A stretch of 64,000 nucleotides of DNA, from assembly GCA_017307855.1 (NCBI GenBank), contig JAFKGD010000012.1:1-64000 (forward strand), read 5' to 3'. A program made the position numbers and the translations under genes. The stretch comes from Burkholderiales bacterium (GTDB lineage: Bacteria > Pseudomonadota > Gammaproteobacteria > Burkholderiales > Burkholderiaceae_C). The notes under the pieces were generated by a model. The model was not told the DNA's origin. It saw nothing but the letters and a program-made list of their open reading frames with translations, and searched no databases. The stretch's first letter is position 1; every line of letters begins with the position of its first letter. Below are positions 30,011 through 38,913 of this stretch, piece after piece.

Positions 30011-33000
30011 CTAGGACCTCCCCGTCGGCAGCGCCGCCTCGCGGATCGCCGCCGTGCAGGCCGTGGCCAGATCGGCGGCCGAGTACGGCTTGAGCACCAC
30101 GCGGGCGCCGGGCGGCAGCACTTGGTCGGCCGCGGGATGCGCGCCGCTGGCGAACACGACCGCCAGGCCCGGACGCAGGGCCAGCGCTTCGCGGGCGAGG
30201 TCGGCGCCGTTCATGTCGGGCAGGCCCAGGTCGATGACCATTGCGTCGCATACCGCGCCGCCGCGCAGCAACTGCAGGGCCCCGCCTGCGGTGCCGGCCT
30301 CCAGGGCCGTGTGCCCCAGCGCGCGGAAGTATTCCGCCGTGGTGGTGCGAATCGACGCCTCGTCTTCGACGACGAGGATGGACTGGGGCGTGGGCGAACG
30401 TGTTGCGCCAGCGCCTTCACCGGTGGCCTGCGCGCGCTGGGCCGCGTTGTTGAGCACGTGGCGGATGCGCCGTGCCAGAGCTTCGCGCGTGTAGGGCTTG
30501 GACAGCAGCTCCACGCCCTCGTCCAGCCGCCCGCCGTGGACGATGGAGTTCTCGGTGTAGCCCGAGGTGAACAGCACGGCGATGCCCGGCAGGCGTTGCC
30601 GCGCCATGCGGGCCAGCTCGGGGCTGCGCAGCCGGCCGGGCATGACGACGTCGGTGAAGAGCACGTCCACCGCCGCGCCACTCTCGATGACGGTGAGCGC
30701 GCTGTCGGCGTTGCGCGCGCGCAGCACGCGGTAGCCCAGGTCGGTGAGCGTGGCGACGGTGGTCTCGCGCACGTCGTCGTCGTCTTCCACCACCAGCACG
30801 GTTTCGGTGCCGCCTTCCACCGGGCCGCCGGCCCAGGCGAGCGGCGCGGCGTCTTCGGCCAGCATCGATCGCGGCAGGTACAGCTTGACCGTGGTGCCCT
30901 CGCCCACTTCGCTGTACACCACCACGTGGCCGCCCGATTGCTTGACGAAGCCATACACCATCGACAGCCCCAACCCCGTGCCCTTGCCTTCGGGCTTGGT
31001 GCTGAAGAAGGGCTCGAAGGCGCGCTCCATCACCTCGGGCGGCATGCCCGAGCCGGTGTCGGTGACGGCGATCATCACGTACTGACCGGGCCGCACGTCA
31101 TCGTGCTGCTTGCAGTAATCGGCGTCCAGGAAGGCGTTGCCGGCTTCGATGGTGAGCTTGCCCTGGCCCTCCATCGCATCGCGCGCGTTGATGGCCAGGT
31201 TGAGCACCGCGTTTTCCACCTGGCTCGGATCGACCGAGGTGTTCCACAGCCCGCCCGAGATCACCGTCTCCACCTCGATGCTCTCGCCCAGCGTGCGGCG
31301 CAGCATCTCTTCGAGCCCGCGGATGAAGCGGCCCACGTTGACCACCCTGGGCTCCAGCGGCTGGCGGCGGCCGAACGACAGCAGTTGCGACGCCAGCTTG
31401 GCGCCGCGCTCCACGCCGTTCAGGGCGCCTTCCACGCGGCGGCGCATGGCGGCGTCGTTTTCCGTCATGCGGGCCAGCAGTTGCAGGTTGGCACTGATCA
31501 CCTGCAGCGAGTTGTTGAAGTCGTGGGCCACGCCGCCGGTGAGCGCGCCCAGCGCTTCCATCTTTTGCGCGCGCTGCAGGGCGCGCTCGGCGCGGCTGCG
31601 CTCCTCGCCTTCATGGCGCAGGCGCTCCAGCGCCTGTTCCAGCGCCGAGGTGCGATCTTTCACGTGCGTCTCCAGCGTGGCGTTCAGCTGGCGCAAGGCG
31701 TTCTCGGCGTTCTTCTGGTGCGTGACGTCGTAGCCGTCGACGAAGATGCCTGCCACCTGCCCCGCGACGAAGATCGGCTGGTAGATGAGGTGGACGAAGC
31801 GGTCCACCGGCTCGCTGCCCGGCGCGCGCTGGATGCGCACCGGCAACGCCTCGCCCACGAAGGGCTGGCCGGTGGAATACACCGTGTCGAGCAGTTCGAA
31901 ATAGCCCTGCCCCGTGACGTCGGGCAGCGCCTGGCGCGCCGGCAGGCCGACCAGGTCGCGCGGGCCTACGAGGGTGAGGTAGGCATCGTTGGCGAACTCG
32001 AAGACGTGCTCGGGCCCCGACAGCAGCGCCATGAAGCTGGGCGCCTGCTTGAACATGGCGCGCAGACGGTCGCGCTCTTCCGTGCGCGCGGCCACTTCCT
32101 TGAGCGCCGTCCAGCGCGCGGCGATCTGGCCGGCGAACAGCTTGAGGTAGCTGCAGTAGTCGTCGTCGAACGGCCTGAACGGGTTGAGGCCCACCACCAG
32201 CACGCCCAGCGGCCGCTCGCGGTCGGCCTGCGACAGCGCGATCACGGCGGCCTGCCTGGCGGGTGCGCTCCATGCGCCGGTGGGCAGGCCCGCCGCTTCG
32301 ATGTCCACCGCGAAGATGGTGTTGTCGGCGCGCAGCGTGTCGAGCCGCCACGCAGAGCGCGCATCCACGGCCACGCCGCCCAGGTTCTCGTGCAGCGGCG
32401 TCGCCCCGCCGGCATCGTCGAGCTGGTAGAGCGCGCTGAAGAGGATGTCGCGGTCGGCCCGGGCCGCTGCCTGGCCCACCGACTGGAAGAAATCCGGCAG
32501 TTCCTGCGTGCCCGTGATGGACGAGGCCAGCGCCTCCAGCGACTCGAGCCGGCGGCCGCTGATCACGCGCTCGGTTTCCTCGCTCACGGCGCAGAACACA
32601 CCCTGCACCGTGCCGTCGTCGCCGGCGAGCGGGCTGTACGAGAACGTGTGGTAGGTCTCCTCGGGGTAGCCGTGGCGGTGCAGCACGAGCAGCAGCGCGC
32701 GGTCCCACGTGGCCTCGCCCTGCTCGTACACCTGGCGCAGGCGGGGTGCCACGTCGTCCCAGATCTCGGCCCACAACTCGCGCGTGGCCATGCCCAGCGA
32801 TTTCGGATGCTTGGTGCCCAGCGTGGGGCGATACGCATCGTTGTAGAGGAAGGCGATGTCCGGCCCCCAGCCCAGCCACATCTCGAAGCGCGAGGTGAGC
32901 AGCAGCCGCACCGATACCTTGAGCGTGAGCGGCCAGTCGCGCGGATCGCCCAGGCTGGTCTGGCTCCAGTCGTGGCGGCGCATGAGCTGCGCCATTTCGC

Positions 33001-33061
33001 TGTCGCCCACAAAGATGCGGGCCAGGGCGTCGTCGGATGGGCTGTTGTCGTTGGGGTGCAT
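30011..33061 (-). CDS. Hybrid sensor histidine kinase with two receiver domains
   Basis: This 1016-residue cytoplasmic sensor has, in order, a PAS-like region (about 15-165, with FEMWLGWGPDIAFLYNDAYR), a GAF-like region (175-325), and a second PAS (335-450). A coiled coil (455-500) leads to the HisKA domain with the phosphoacceptor His513 in GGVAHDFNNSLQ. The ATPase has N-box NLAINARDAM (621-630) and GTGLGLSMVYGF. Two receiver domains follow, with Asp804 (VLFTDVVMPG) and Asp944 (VIDLGLPD). No transmembrane helix is seen. The ATG at 33061 precedes the first PAS closely. No separate response regulator gene is adjacent, so output may go through a phosphotransfer protein elsewhere. Confidence 0.92.
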   Translation of the reverse strand: MHPNDNSPSDDALARIFVGDSEMAQLMRRHDWSQTSLGDPRDWPLTLKVSVRLLLTSRFEMWLGWGPDIAFLYNDAYRPTLGTKHPKSLGMATRELWAEIWDDVAPRLRQVYEQGEATWDRALLLVLHRHGYPEETYHTFSYSPLAGDDGTVQGVFCAVSEETERVISGRRLESLEALASSITGTQELPDFFQSVGQAAARADRDILFSALYQLDDAGGATPLHENLGGVAVDARSAWRLDTLRADNTIFAVDIEAAGLPTGAWSAPARQAAVIALSQADRERPLGVLVVGLNPFRPFDDDYCSYLKLFAGQIAARWTALKEVAARTEERDRLRAMFKQAPSFMALLSGPEHVFEFANDAYLTLVGPRDLVGLPARQALPDVTGQGYFELLDTVYSTGQPFVGEALPVRIQRAPGSEPVDRFVHLIYQPIFVAGQVAGIFVDGYDVTHQKNAENALRQLNATLETHVKDRTSALEQALERLRHEGEERSRAERALQRAQKMEALGALTGGVAHDFNNSLQVISANLQLLARMTENDAAMRRRVEGALNGVERGAKLASQLLSFGRRQPLEPRVVNVGRFIRGLEEMLRRTLGESIEVETVISGGLWNTSVDPSQVENAVLNLAINARDAMEGQGKLTIEAGNAFLDADYCKQHDDVRPGQYVMIAVTDTGSGMPPEVMERAFEPFFSTKPEGKGTGLGLSMVYGFVKQSGGHVVVYSEVGEGTTVKLYLPRSMLAEDAAPLAWAGGPVEGGTETVLVVEDDDDVRETTVATLTDLGYRVLRARNADSALTVIESGAAVDVLFTDVVMPGRLRSPELARMARQRLPGIAVLFTSGYTENSIVHGGRLDEGVELLSKPYTREALARRIRHVLNNAAQRAQATGEGAGATRSPTPQSILVVEDEASIRTTTAEYFRALGHTALEAGTAGGALQLLRGGAVCDAMVIDLGLPDMNGADLAREALALRPGLAVVFASGAHPAADQVLPPGARVVLKPYSAADLATACTAAIREAALPTGRS

Positions 33062-33244
33062 GGTCAGGCCCGTGAAGGCAAGTCGCGTGATCGCTGCCCA
33101 GGGAGGGACTGCCGAGCGCACAAACTACTGGGAAGCCGTGCCACGGTATGTAGGACGGCACCGACATCACGTCACGCCCAATCGGCGTGTCCGGCGTTAA
33201 TGCAGGTTAATGCGGGTGTGAAATGCCGTCGCCAGACTGACCGC

Positions 33245-33706
33245 ATGTTGGAAGCGATCTATGAGGATGCCATTTGCGGCCACCGCAGTTTCGAATTGAT
33301 GCTGTGGCTGGAGGACGATCGCTGGCACAGCGCCTGGCGCGCGGCCGGAGAGAAACACTGGCGCGGCGTCAGCGGTTCGCGCACCACCCGCGAAGCCGCG
33401 CGGGCAGCCGCCCAGGCCTGCTGCGTGCGCTATGGCCACCGCAACCGCCGTCGCACGCCCCAGCCAGAGCCGCCCTTGCTGGCCGCTGGCGCAACGAGCG
33501 GCAGCGACATGTGGAGCCAGACGTTCGAAGCCTTGCAGTCCACCCGGCTGCAACTGGCGCAGAGCACCGATGAAGACGAGCGCCGCCGGCTGGCAGCAGA
33601 GGTCGAGAAGCTGGGCGGTGCCGTCGACCGCCTGGCTGCCTCTTTGCTGGGCTCGCGCAATCGCAGTGGCCCGAGGCCACGAACCCGGCCTGTCCAGCCA
33701 TCCTGA
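33245..33706 (+). CDS. Hypothetical protein, basic
   Basis: This 153-residue protein is not recognised. The N-terminal half holds two tryptophan-rich strands (ELMLWLEDDRWHSAWRAAGE and HWRGVSGSRTTREAARAAA), possibly a small beta-sheet fold. The C-terminal half is a predicted coiled coil (STDEDERRRLAAEVEKLGGA) ending in an arginine-rich tail. The ATG at 33245 or one 45 bases upstream could be used; neither has a convincing ribosome-binding site. It is divergent from the hybrid kinase gene. The reading frame is long and free of stops, but GC-rich DNA makes that weak evidence. Confidence 0.5.
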   Translation: MLEAIYEDAICGHRSFELMLWLEDDRWHSAWRAAGEKHWRGVSGSRTTREAARAAAQACCVRYGHRNRRRTPQPEPPLLAAGATSGSDMWSQTFEALQSTRLQLAQSTDEDERRRLAAEVEKLGGAVDRLAASLLGSRNRSGPRPRTRPVQPS

Positions 33707-33783
33707 AACCGCCCGCCGTCGGGCACGCGATCGGCATCAGCGCGCCGAAGCGGTCGTGACGCCCCGTATGACGCCGCTGTCGT

Positions 33784-34020
33784 TCAGGCCCGCCCGGTGC
33801 GTATGCCGGACGACCGCATGAAGCCCTGCGCCACCTGCAGCACCGCCTGGCCGGAGAAGGTGATCCTGTTCACGACGGCGCCCGTGCCTGGCCCCAGATC
33901 GGCATCCACCCACCCGGCCAACTTCAGCAAACGCACAAGTTCGAGTTCGGGCTCGCTGGTCACCGTTCTGGGCAGCGGCTCCTCCGCCAACGCCTGCAGA
34001 TAGTCGATGGTCCTGGCCAT
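33784..34020 (-). CDS. Small hypothetical protein, winged-helix-like
   Basis: This 78-residue protein has a segment that could form a winged helix: ELELVRLLKLAGWVDADLGP followed by VVNRITFSGQAVLQVAQGF. Function is unknown. AAGGAGATGCAATC before the ATG at 34020 is a strong ribosome-binding site and supports the start; an in-frame ATG at 34044 lies upstream of it. It sits 67 bp downstream of a Bug receptor gene on the same strand. Confidence 0.6.
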   Translation of the reverse strand: MARTIDYLQALAEEPLPRTVTSEPELELVRLLKLAGWVDADLGPGTGAVVNRITFSGQAVLQVAQGFMRSSGIRTGRA

Positions 34021-34087
34021 GATTGCATCTCCTTCGGAGTGCAAGCTGGGCGCGCGCTTCGGGTTTTCAAGAGCCGTGGCGCGCGGC

Positions 34088-35083
34088 TCAGTTCTGCGTC
34101 AGGTCGATCCGGCTGGCCACCGCCTCGAAGGCCTTGAGCTCCGAGGACATCTTGGCGGCGAACTGCGCCGGCGTGAGGGGCGAGGCGGCCACGTTGCCCT
34201 GGGCCACCAGCGATTCGCGGAAGGCCGGCGTCTGGATGATCTGGTTGATGTCGGCGTTGATCTTCGCCACCACGGCGGCCGGCGTGCCGGCCGGCGCCAG
34301 CACGCCGTGCCAGGTGCCGAGCACGAAGTCGGGCACGCCGGCTTCGGCGAAGGTGGGCACGTCTTTCAGTTGCGGGAAGCGCTGGCTGGCGCTGACGGCC
34401 AGCGCGCGCAGCTTGCCGCCCTGCCCCAGGTACGACATCACCGAGCCCGGCGAGGGGAACGACATGTCGACCACGCCGCCGGCCAGATCGGTCATGCCGG
34501 GCGCGGCGCCCTTGTAGGGCACGTGGATGGCTTCGGTGCCGGTGCGCAGCTTGAACATCTCGCCGGCCAGGTGCGGAATGCCGCCCACGCCCTGGCTGGC
34601 GTAGCTGAAGTCCTTCTTCCTGTCCTTCATGGCCGCCACGAGCTGGCCCACGTTCTGGTAGGGCGACGCGGCGTTGACCACGAGCACGTTGGGCACGTCC
34701 ACCGTCAGGGCCACGGGCACGAACGATTTCTCGACGTCGTAGCGCAGGCCCTTGATGACGAACTTGTTGAGCGTGTGGCTGGTGGCGGTGACCAGCAGCG
34801 TGTAGCCGTCCGGTTTCGCGGCGGCCACGGCTGCTGCCGCGATGGTGCCGTTGGCGCCGGCGCGGTTGTCCACGATGACCGACTGGCCCCACTTCGCCGC
34901 GAGGGCCTGGCCGATGAGCCGCGCCGACTGGTCGATGGCACCGCCGGCCGCGTAGCCCACCACCAGCGTCACCGTGCGTTGCGGGAATTCCTGGGCCTGG
35001 GCGCCCGTGGCGGCCATGGCGCCGAATGTGCACAGCGCACCGCCCAGCAGCGCGCGCACGCGCAGCCTGTACTGCTTCTTCAT
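34088..35083 (-). CDS. Bug/TctC-family extracytoplasmic solute receptor
   Basis: This 331-residue periplasmic receptor has a long signal peptide (MKKQYRLRVRALLGGALCTF, cleaved after AQAQ near residue 31), then EFPQRTVTLVVGYAAGGAID. The family blocks VIVDNRAGANGTIAAAAVAA, FSYASQGVGGIPHLAGEMF and HVPYKGAAPGMTDLAGGVVD are all present. CGGAGACGATCG precedes the ATG. It is the fourth solitary receptor of this family in the window, again without permease genes. No metabolic gene is adjacent, so the ligand cannot be guessed. Confidence 0.92.
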   Translation of the reverse strand: MKKQYRLRVRALLGGALCTFGAMAATGAQAQEFPQRTVTLVVGYAAGGAIDQSARLIGQALAAKWGQSVIVDNRAGANGTIAAAAVAAAKPDGYTLLVTATSHTLNKFVIKGLRYDVEKSFVPVALTVDVPNVLVVNAASPYQNVGQLVAAMKDRKKDFSYASQGVGGIPHLAGEMFKLRTGTEAIHVPYKGAAPGMTDLAGGVVDMSFPSPGSVMSYLGQGGKLRALAVSASQRFPQLKDVPTFAEAGVPDFVLGTWHGVLAPAGTPAAVVAKINADINQIIQTPAFRESLVAQGNVAASPLTPAQFAAKMSSELKAFEAVASRIDLTQN

Positions 35084-35219
35084 CGATCGTCTCCGTGTGT
35101 GTGGGTGCCGCAGGATGCGACCCGGTGATGCTCGGGCCGGGGGGGCGCAGCGTCAACGGCGAAGGACGGGCGTTTCGATCAGCGAAACTCCCAGCGCCCT
35201 GCCTCGCCGCCCATGGTGG

Positions 35220-36185
35220 TCAGCGATGCGCGGCTGGCCGTACTGGCGCGCGCTCTGGCGCGCGCATCGCGGCAATCTCGTCGAGCAGCTCGCGCACCGG
35301 GCGGGCGCGCTGCTCCAGATCCCATTGCAGGTAAGCCCAAAAGCACACCAGGAACACGGTGGCCGCCAGCGCACTCACCCACACCGGAATGCGCCGGGGC
35401 AGATTGAAGCGCCCGCGCTGCACGCCGCGCCATTGCGGCGACAGCTCCTGCGGCACCGGCGGGCGGCGCTCGGCCACCAGGGTGTAGAGCCGGTGGCGGA
35501 TGGCTTCGTGCTTGCGGCGGCCCTCGGGGTTGAGCCGGTACGGGCCTTCGAAACCGAGGCTGGTGATGTGGTGGAAGACTTCCAGCACGTCCAAATGCTC
35601 GTCGGGGTTGGCCGCCAGGCGGCCGATGAGCAGGAACACCTTCTCGCCGCCGTTGCCTTCCTGGTGGAAAAGGTGCAGCAGCGACTGCCCGGCCCACGGA
35701 CCCAGCGCCGCGCCCTCACCGCCGCCCCATGCGTGCAGGCTGGCGGCCTCGTCCAGCGCGGTGCACAAGGCAAAGCGCACGGCCAGCATGTGGTCGCGCC
35801 GCAGGTTGGCGCGGTCGCACAGGCGGGTGTAGATCACCAGCTCGCGGCGCAGCAGCTCGCGCAGGTCGGCCACGACTTCGGATTCCAGTTCATCGGGCAG
35901 GCGACCACCGATGTTGGCGAGGGCCAGGAGCAACGGGCCGGCCGCGCGCAGGATGGGGTTGCGACCGTCGGCGATTTCACGCTCGATACGCGCCAGGCGT
36001 TCCGCCTCGGGCGGACCGGGCTTCAGCAGGGGGCGCACGGGCGGCGGCGCAGGCGATGGTTTCGCCGCTGGCGATGAGGTCTGCCGCCGCGTGTCAGCAC
36101 GTTTGCCCCATCCTTTGACCGTCGCGCGCGCACCATCTCCTGCATGGCCTTTCCCCGCCGGATCCGTCGAGATGTCGGTGCTCAT
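35220..36185 (-). CDS. tssL: Type VI secretion protein TssL (IcmH/DotU family)
   Basis: This 321-residue inner-membrane component of the T6SS membrane complex has an N-terminal proline-rich cytoplasmic lead (residues 1-55) and the DotU helical domain (60-250). Recognisable pieces are RRELVIYTRLCDRANLRRDH followed by MLAVRFALCTALDEAA, then SLLHLFHQEGNGGEKVFLLI and LDVLEVFHHITSLGFEGPYR. It ends with one membrane helix (IPVWVSALAATVFLVCFWAY) near the C-terminus and only a short periplasmic tail. No OmpA-like peptidoglycan-binding extension is present. It is the last gene of the vgrG cassette; no other structural tss genes are in view. Confidence 0.9.
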   Translation of the reverse strand: MSTDISTDPAGKGHAGDGARATVKGWGKRADTRRQTSSPAAKPSPAPPPVRPLLKPGPPEAERLARIEREIADGRNPILRAAGPLLLALANIGGRLPDELESEVVADLRELLRRELVIYTRLCDRANLRRDHMLAVRFALCTALDEAASLHAWGGGEGAALGPWAGQSLLHLFHQEGNGGEKVFLLIGRLAANPDEHLDVLEVFHHITSLGFEGPYRLNPEGRRKHEAIRHRLYTLVAERRPPVPQELSPQWRGVQRGRFNLPRRIPVWVSALAATVFLVCFWAYLQWDLEQRARPVRELLDEIAAMRAPERAPVRPAAHR

Positions 36186-36234
36186 GTCGTAGTTCCTCCA
36201 GGAAATTGAATCGGGAAATCAAAAGTGCCTGGCA

Positions 36235-36756
36235 TCAATCCGGCTCCGGCGGCGGCACGATCAGGGATTGCGGCAATGGGTGGTCCGGGTGCAATGCACC
36301 CACCGTCGAGACCACCACCCGCACCTCGTCGTTGGGGAAGAAGTGCACGTACACCATGCCCACCTGGCTGTACGGCAGGATCGCCGTGGTCTTCTCGATC
36401 CATTCCCGCCCATCGGGCTTCCATCTCACCTTCACCTTCATCCCCGGCGTCCACGTGTCGGGCACCGGGTAGCCCGCCGCCACCGTGCCTCCGCAGTTCA
36501 GGCCGTAACCCACCATGCGACGGCTGACCTGCCCGTAGATAGGCTCCTGCACCGCGTAGCTGTGGATGTAGCCCACGTTGCCGTGACCCGTGCAACCCAT
36601 CGAGACGTAGGACACGGGTACGCGCTGGGCTTCCTGCTCATCGACCAACGCCTTGATCTTTTTCTGCCACGCAGCTTCTGATGGACTTTGCGGTGCCTGC
36701 GGCTGCGCGCACGAAATGCACAGCGCTCCAAGTCCTAACAACAAGAAGAATCGCAT
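36235..36756 (-). CDS. DUF3304 lipoprotein, probable Tle1 immunity protein
   Basis: This 173-residue protein has a lipoprotein-like signal peptide (MRFFLLLGLGALCISC, Cys16 as lipidation site). The DUF3304 pattern follows: YVSMGCTGHGNVGYIHSYAV, MVGYGLNCGGTVAAGYPVPD, then TWTPGMKVKVRWKPDG. Several conserved cysteines remain in the mature part. GAAGGAG precedes the ATG. It begins 11 bp after the Tle1-type effector stop; a periplasmic lipoprotein directly after a phospholipase effector is the normal place for its immunity protein, which would block self-intoxication in the periplasm. The immunity role is inferred from position and localisation. Confidence 0.75.
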   Translation of the reverse strand: MRFFLLLGLGALCISCAQPQAPQSPSEAAWQKKIKALVDEQEAQRVPVSYVSMGCTGHGNVGYIHSYAVQEPIYGQVSRRMVGYGLNCGGTVAAGYPVPDTWTPGMKVKVRWKPDGREWIEKTTAILPYSQVGMVYVHFFPNDEVRVVVSTVGALHPDHPLPQSLIVPPPEPD

Positions 36757-36767
36757 CAATTTCTCCT

Positions 36768-38897
36768 TCAAAAGGTTGCTCTGGGCAGGAGATACCCGCC
36801 GCCCTCGCGCCGCGTTCTGGTGACGAGCCTCACGATGTTCTCGATGCCATCGGCCATCGTGGAGGCATGCTGATCCGTCTGTTTGGGGAACACCGCGGCG
36901 CATCGTCTGGACTCCTCAGGAGAGAACACGGAGTCTTTCCGATATGCCTCTTTCTCGAAGTTCTCTTCCTGCAAGGTTGTGGCGTTCTTGCCTAGCCGTG
37001 ACTCCCTCTCAAGACGGTTGTCGATGGACACTCGCAACGCCTCGTCGCTCATCTTTTCCTCCTCATACCTGTCATACACACTGCGCTGATACGGCTCCAG
37101 ATCTCTCGCCCCCAGGCCACCGTTCTGTCGCCCCTTCCTCACGATCGCCAGCAGCTTCTCCGCCTTGTCTTCGTTGCTCAGGTAGCCGATCAGATAGAAC
37201 CCCGCCAGCGAGTCGTGCACGTGGTGGCTCAGCAGCGCGAAGTGGCCCTGCCCGCGCACCCCCTCGCCTTCGAACTGCGCCAGCGCCCAGGCGATGTCGG
37301 CATCGTCCCGGTTCGATCCCTGCCGCGTGAGCCTTTGCGGCAGGTAGTTGCTGCCTGCCCGAAGCTCGTCCGTCACCCACACCGGGTAGGTGTCTCCGGT
37401 GCCGTCTCCGGCGAGGCGGTATTGCCTGCTGGCCACGGCGGTGCGCCGTGCCCGCAGCAGTTCCAGGTCGCCGGCCAGCAGCCGGTTGTAGCTGGCGATG
37501 TCTTCTTCGTCCTGCTCGTCCACGTCGAGTTGCTGAAGCAGCAGGGCCATCGTGCGGGGGTGCAGGTGGTGGCGCCGCCACGAAAGGTACAGCCTGCGGT
37601 GTTGGCGCACCAGCGCGGCGTGGTCCGTGCTTTCGCCGAAACGGGGGGCCGCATCGCCTTCGCGCAGTTGCCAGTCGGCGTCGGCCTGGCCCATGTAAGC
37701 GTTCCAGCGTTCGACCAATCTCGGGGAGAGGGCGAAGTCTTGGCGGAGGTCTTTGCCCATGTAGTGCCACTCCATCAACGGTACGTCTTCGCGCCGCGCC
37801 TGGCGCAGCATGAGGGCCAGGGGGATTTGCGAGAGCAGTTCGTCTTCGCTCACGCCTCGCCCCTGGCTGCCCAGCGTGTAGCCGCCGCCCACGTCGGAAT
37901 GCACGCCGGGGAACACGATTTCCGTGACGTTCTGCCCGTTCACGCGGGTGAGGGGGAAGTTCAGCCGCTGTTCGTGGCCGGCCACCATGTGGACGGTGCG
38001 CCGCGCGATGGCGGGCAGCTCGCCCAGGATTTCCTTGGCCCAGCCGAAATGGCCGTCGATGAAGCGCAGCCCCACGACGGAGCGGCTCACCGAGTCCGAC
38101 AGGCCCACCGAGGCCACGCAGTCGAACAGGCCCACAAAGCCGATCTGCAGCGGCAGGCCCGCCAGCGCCCCCTGGCTCAGCAGGTCGTTGAGCCAGTAGC
38201 AGAACGCGCGGGCCTGCGCCGCGCCGCGCGAGAAGCCGAAGACGTTCACGCGGATGACGGGGAAGTCCGGCCGGGGCCTGTCTCTGCGGGCGCGCACGAG
38301 GGCCTGGAAGAGTTCGTCGTTCAGGCGCTGCATCCACGCTTTGCGGCTCTCGCGCTCCACGCGGTTGTCCGCATGGATGTTGTCGATGCCTTCTTCCACA
38401 CGGCGTACGTAGTCGCGAAGCTTGGCTGTGACTTGCGCGGGCTGCAGGAGCGGCTGGTCCGAGGTGAACGCCTTGTGCACGGCGTTCACCACTTCGAGCA
38501 CCGCGAACAGGATGCGCGCCTGCGCGCCTTTGCCCATGGATTTGCCTTCCATGCTCTCGCGCCATTCCTCTCCCGCGTCGAAGCGGGTGCCGACGCCGGG
38601 CACGTAGATGCGGTAGTGGCCCTGCCTGCGCATGGAGTCGGTAGGCGCGTCCACGGCCAGGTGGGCGTTGAACAGGCGCGCGACGTTGCTGTGCGAGCGC
38701 TCGGGCTCGTCCCGCTCCCGGTTGTTGTTGGTGCCATCGAAGAACACGCCGATGTACAACGGCACGTCGCAGTTGGGCCGATGGTTGAAGTGTTGTAGCG
38801 AGATGCGGTGCCGCGCTTCGTCTGCGTCCAGGCTCGTGAGGCTTGAAACGTCGCCTTCGAGGAAGACTGGCGCGCTTTGGGTGGTCGGCGCGCTCAC
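36768..38897 (-). CDS. T6SS phospholipase effector, Tle1 type (DUF2235)
   Basis: This 709-residue alpha/beta hydrolase has the DUF2235 opening LYIGVFFDGTNNNRER (47-62). The nucleophile elbow is VFGFSRGAAQAR, with Ser223 in GxSxG. The acid is probably Asp335 in VFPGVHSDVGGGY, and the catalytic His is probably His561 in SHHVHDSLAGF. These match the Tle1 family of T6SS effectors, which attack membrane phospholipids in the target cell periplasm. It has no signal peptide, as expected for VgrG-delivered cargo. Upstream are vgrG and its DUF4123 adaptor; downstream is the likely immunity lipoprotein. Confidence 0.92.
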   Translation of the reverse strand: MSAPTTQSAPVFLEGDVSSLTSLDADEARHRISLQHFNHRPNCDVPLYIGVFFDGTNNNRERDEPERSHSNVARLFNAHLAVDAPTDSMRRQGHYRIYVPGVGTRFDAGEEWRESMEGKSMGKGAQARILFAVLEVVNAVHKAFTSDQPLLQPAQVTAKLRDYVRRVEEGIDNIHADNRVERESRKAWMQRLNDELFQALVRARRDRPRPDFPVIRVNVFGFSRGAAQARAFCYWLNDLLSQGALAGLPLQIGFVGLFDCVASVGLSDSVSRSVVGLRFIDGHFGWAKEILGELPAIARRTVHMVAGHEQRLNFPLTRVNGQNVTEIVFPGVHSDVGGGYTLGSQGRGVSEDELLSQIPLALMLRQARREDVPLMEWHYMGKDLRQDFALSPRLVERWNAYMGQADADWQLREGDAAPRFGESTDHAALVRQHRRLYLSWRRHHLHPRTMALLLQQLDVDEQDEEDIASYNRLLAGDLELLRARRTAVASRQYRLAGDGTGDTYPVWVTDELRAGSNYLPQRLTRQGSNRDDADIAWALAQFEGEGVRGQGHFALLSHHVHDSLAGFYLIGYLSNEDKAEKLLAIVRKGRQNGGLGARDLEPYQRSVYDRYEEEKMSDEALRVSIDNRLERESRLGKNATTLQEENFEKEAYRKDSVFSPEESRRCAAVFPKQTDQHASTMADGIENIVRLVTRTRREGGGYLLPRATF

Positions 38898-38913
38898 TGG
38901 TTGGACTCCGGTT

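Noticed and set aside
30122-33706. A 1194-codon open frame on the plus strand opposite the hybrid sensor kinase
   Set aside because: It is arginine-, histidine- and glutamine-rich without domain structure, and mirrors the third codon positions of the kinase gene. Only its last part, from 33245, lies outside the kinase and was kept as a separate hypothetical gene.
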